Source of the DNA: Hodarchaeum sp048939265
Lineage (GTDB): Archaea; Asgardarchaeota; Heimdallarchaeia; Hodarchaeales; Hodarchaeaceae
Reading direction: 5' to 3'
DNA length: 35,246 nucleotides
Assembly (NCBI GenBank): GCA_048939265.1
Contig: JBHLPQ010000016.1
Location: 1-35,246 of the forward strand
Shown here: positions 33,839 through 35,246 of the stretch, piece after piece
How the letters are laid out: every line of letters begins with the position of its first letter
How positions within the stretch are numbered: the stretch's first letter is position 1
Notes under the pieces: generated by a model
Told to the model about the DNA's origin: nothing
Seen by the model: only the letters and a program-made list of their open reading frames with translations
Databases searched by the model: none
Program-made: the position numbers and the translations under genes

Positions 33839-35246
33839 ATGATTTCTTTTCACTCTGTATATACGACATTATTTATCTCAAGTAAGCAAGAGGAATCGAT
33901 ACAAATTCTTTGTTTCTCACGTGGAAAATTAATCCAAAGGAAACCTACTATCCGAGGAAAAATTGAGTACCACTTCAAACGAAAGAATTTTTGGAGGCCT
34001 TGGCGCATTTATTGGGAAGAACAAGGTAAATGGAAACCATTTCCTCCTGAGAACACAATTCAAAAAGTAATGACGAAATCAAAACGTGTATTATTAAGTA
34101 AAAAACTCTCACAAGAAGAAAAAGAAGGAATTAAGAGCTTTTGTATGGATTTCGGCATAACAACAACAATTGAAGAAGTAGATCTGTGTCCATTTTGTTT
34201 GATGTCTGATACAATAACATTACTTCAATCTACTAACAATTACTACGTCTATAAGCGGAATGTTTGTAGGTCTTGTGCTATTCAAGAATTAGAAAATGAA
34301 TTAAAGGTTAAAAAGGTAAATCTCCTCACAAATCCTGGATTTAAGAAATACGCATTATCCTTATTAGACAATTTACATGAAATTCAAAAGGTTTCAGCCG
34401 TATTTACAGGAGATTTGGCTGTTATTGGAGATTATACATTAATCCAAAAAATTGAGAAGATACCTGAATCTGTTTTAAAACCTTATATCAGAAAGGTAAC
34501 GGATTTTTCACTTCCTCAATTCCTTGTAGATTCTTTAAAGTCTCGTAAAATTCATACTTTTCTTCCCATTCAAGTTCAGGCACTTCAAAAAGGTTTACTA
34601 AGTAATGAAAACCAATTAATTATAGCTAATACAAGTGCTGGAAAAACATTAATAGGTGAACTTGCAGGATTGTCTCATGTACTAAAGAATAAGAAATTTA
34701 TTTTTACTGTTCCCCTAGTTGCTTTAGCGAATACCAAATTCGATGAATTTAAGAAATTCTATGGGTCAAGATTCAAGGTTGGATTACGAACTGGCCGATC
34801 AAGAATTTTTAATACAGTGGCAGAAAAAAAAGCCTTTTATCGTAATAGGTATTCTATTAAAGACTCTAATATTATTGTATCTACATATGAAGGATTAGAT
34901 CTTTTGATTAGGGGTGGTCAAGTTGAGTTCAATTCAATTGGTTGTATTGTTATTGATGAAGTACAAACACTTGCTGATCCAGATCGTGGTCCTACTCTAG
35001 ACTGTTTGGTAGCTAAAATCAGAGTATTCGCACGAAAAACACAGGTAATTGCATTATCAGCGACTATTGGAAACGCATTACAGTTCGCCAAAGATTTATC
35101 ATTAACCTTAGTTACCTTTGATCAACGACCAATACCATTAGAAAAACACATGCTTTTATCTAGAAGTGACCATGAAAAAAGACGTCAAATCTTAAAACTT
35201 ACACAAAAAGAATACCAAATGAAATCAAGCCTTGGTTATCGGGGTC
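33839..35246 (+). CDS. Ski2-like superfamily 2 helicase, cut by the window edge
   Basis: The frame from ATG 33839 stays open to the window end, giving 469 residues of a longer protein. An N-terminal domain of about 220 residues carries a zinc finger with C117-x2-C120 and C143-x2-C146. The helicase core begins with a Q-type region (HTFLPIQVQAL), then Walker A ANTSAGKT (263-270), motif Ia VPLVALANTK, the DEVQ box (373-376) and motif III SAT (407-409) in LSATIGN. DEVQ in place of DEAD and the LSATIGN form fit the Ski2/Hel308 group, and an N-terminal zinc domain fits the archaea-specific Ski2-like family (COG1202). Such enzymes act in RNA turnover or transcription termination; Hel308 acts in DNA repair. 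The C-terminal half is outside the window. Confidence 0.88.
   Translation, partial: MISFHSVYTTLFISSKQEESIQILCFSRGKLIQRKPTIRGKIEYHFKRKNFWRPWRIYWEEQGKWKPFPPENTIQKVMTKSKRVLLSKKLSQEEKEGIKSFCMDFGITTTIEEVDLCPFCLMSDTITLLQSTNNYYVYKRNVCRSCAIQELENELKVKKVNLLTNPGFKKYALSLLDNLHEIQKVSAVFTGDLAVIGDYTLIQKIEKIPESVLKPYIRKVTDFSLPQFLVDSLKSRKIHTFLPIQVQALQKGLLSNENQLIIANTSAGKTLIGELAGLSHVLKNKKFIFTVPLVALANTKFDEFKKFYGSRFKVGLRTGRSRIFNTVAEKKAFYRNRYSIKDSNIIVSTYEGLDLLIRGGQVEFNSIGCIVIDEVQTLADPDRGPTLDCLVAKIRVFARKTQVIALSATIGNALQFAKDLSLTLVTFDQRPIPLEKHMLLSRSDHEKRRQILKLTQKEYQMKSSLGYRG

Noticed and set aside
1..35246. CRISPR array, rRNA, tRNA, transposase or prophage
   Set aside because: No regularly spaced repeats, conserved rRNA segments, full tRNA cloverleaf, transposase motifs or phage structural genes were seen on either strand.

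Overview
The window looks like an AT-rich archaeal chromosome, most probably an Asgard archaeon of the Heimdallarchaeia type. The archaeal part rests on a TFB transcription factor, a full-length archaeosine tRNA-ribosyltransferase (TgtA), a DUF99 protein, an archaeal Ski2-like helicase, TATA-like boxes with short or absent leaders, and GGAG/AGGTG ribosome binding sites often paired with GTG or TTG starts. The Asgard part rests on a tail-anchored protein with a complete Q-SNARE motif, an MglA/Arf-like small GTPase, a Roadblock-like protein and several long coiled-coil proteins. No rRNA, tRNA, CRISPR array, transposase or phage gene was found. The only selfish element is an intein.

Layout. 1-900: the start of a leftward gene cut by the edge, then the SNARE-like gene. 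1216-5917: histidine degradation, with hutI converging on hutU-hutH. 6087-8911: an MglA-like GTPase, a PIG-L deacetylase and an unrecognised TPR-containing protein. 9009-11905: tgtA and an unrecognised protein. 12305-16015: a class II (B12-dependent) ribonucleotide reductase interrupted by a 459-residue intein exactly before its thiyl-radical cysteine. 16016-17382: a ribbon-helix-helix regulator with a repeat-rich upstream region, and a DUF99 gene. 17379-20845: a leftward operon of prenyl diphosphate synthase, nucleotidyltransferase-like protein and membrane GT2 glycosyltransferase. 21031-27161: a zinc-ribbon/CPBP membrane protease, TFB, lipoyl synthase and an M48 membrane protease. 27176-28830: a Roadblock-like protein and a long coiled-coil protein in one operon. 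28955-32236: a large, sequon-rich secreted or membrane-anchored protein with an alpha/alpha-toroid N-terminal half. 32196-33701: two tandem zinc-ribbon/coiled-coil paralogues and a small LpdD/PAC-like protein. 33839-35246: a Ski2-like helicase running off the right edge.

How the genes work together. HutH, HutU and HutI take histidine to N-formimino-glutamate; the fourth step is not in the window. The prenyl synthase, nucleotidyltransferase-like protein and GT2 enzyme suggest making or decorating a polyprenol- or lipid-linked glycan. The SNARE-like protein, GTPase, Roadblock-like protein and coiled-coil proteins belong to the eukaryote-like membrane and cytoskeleton repertoire of Asgard archaea, although here they are scattered and do not form one operon. 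The strongest single observation is the SNARE-like protein: all sixteen heptad layers are present, with glutamine in the central one, followed by a C-terminal membrane anchor.
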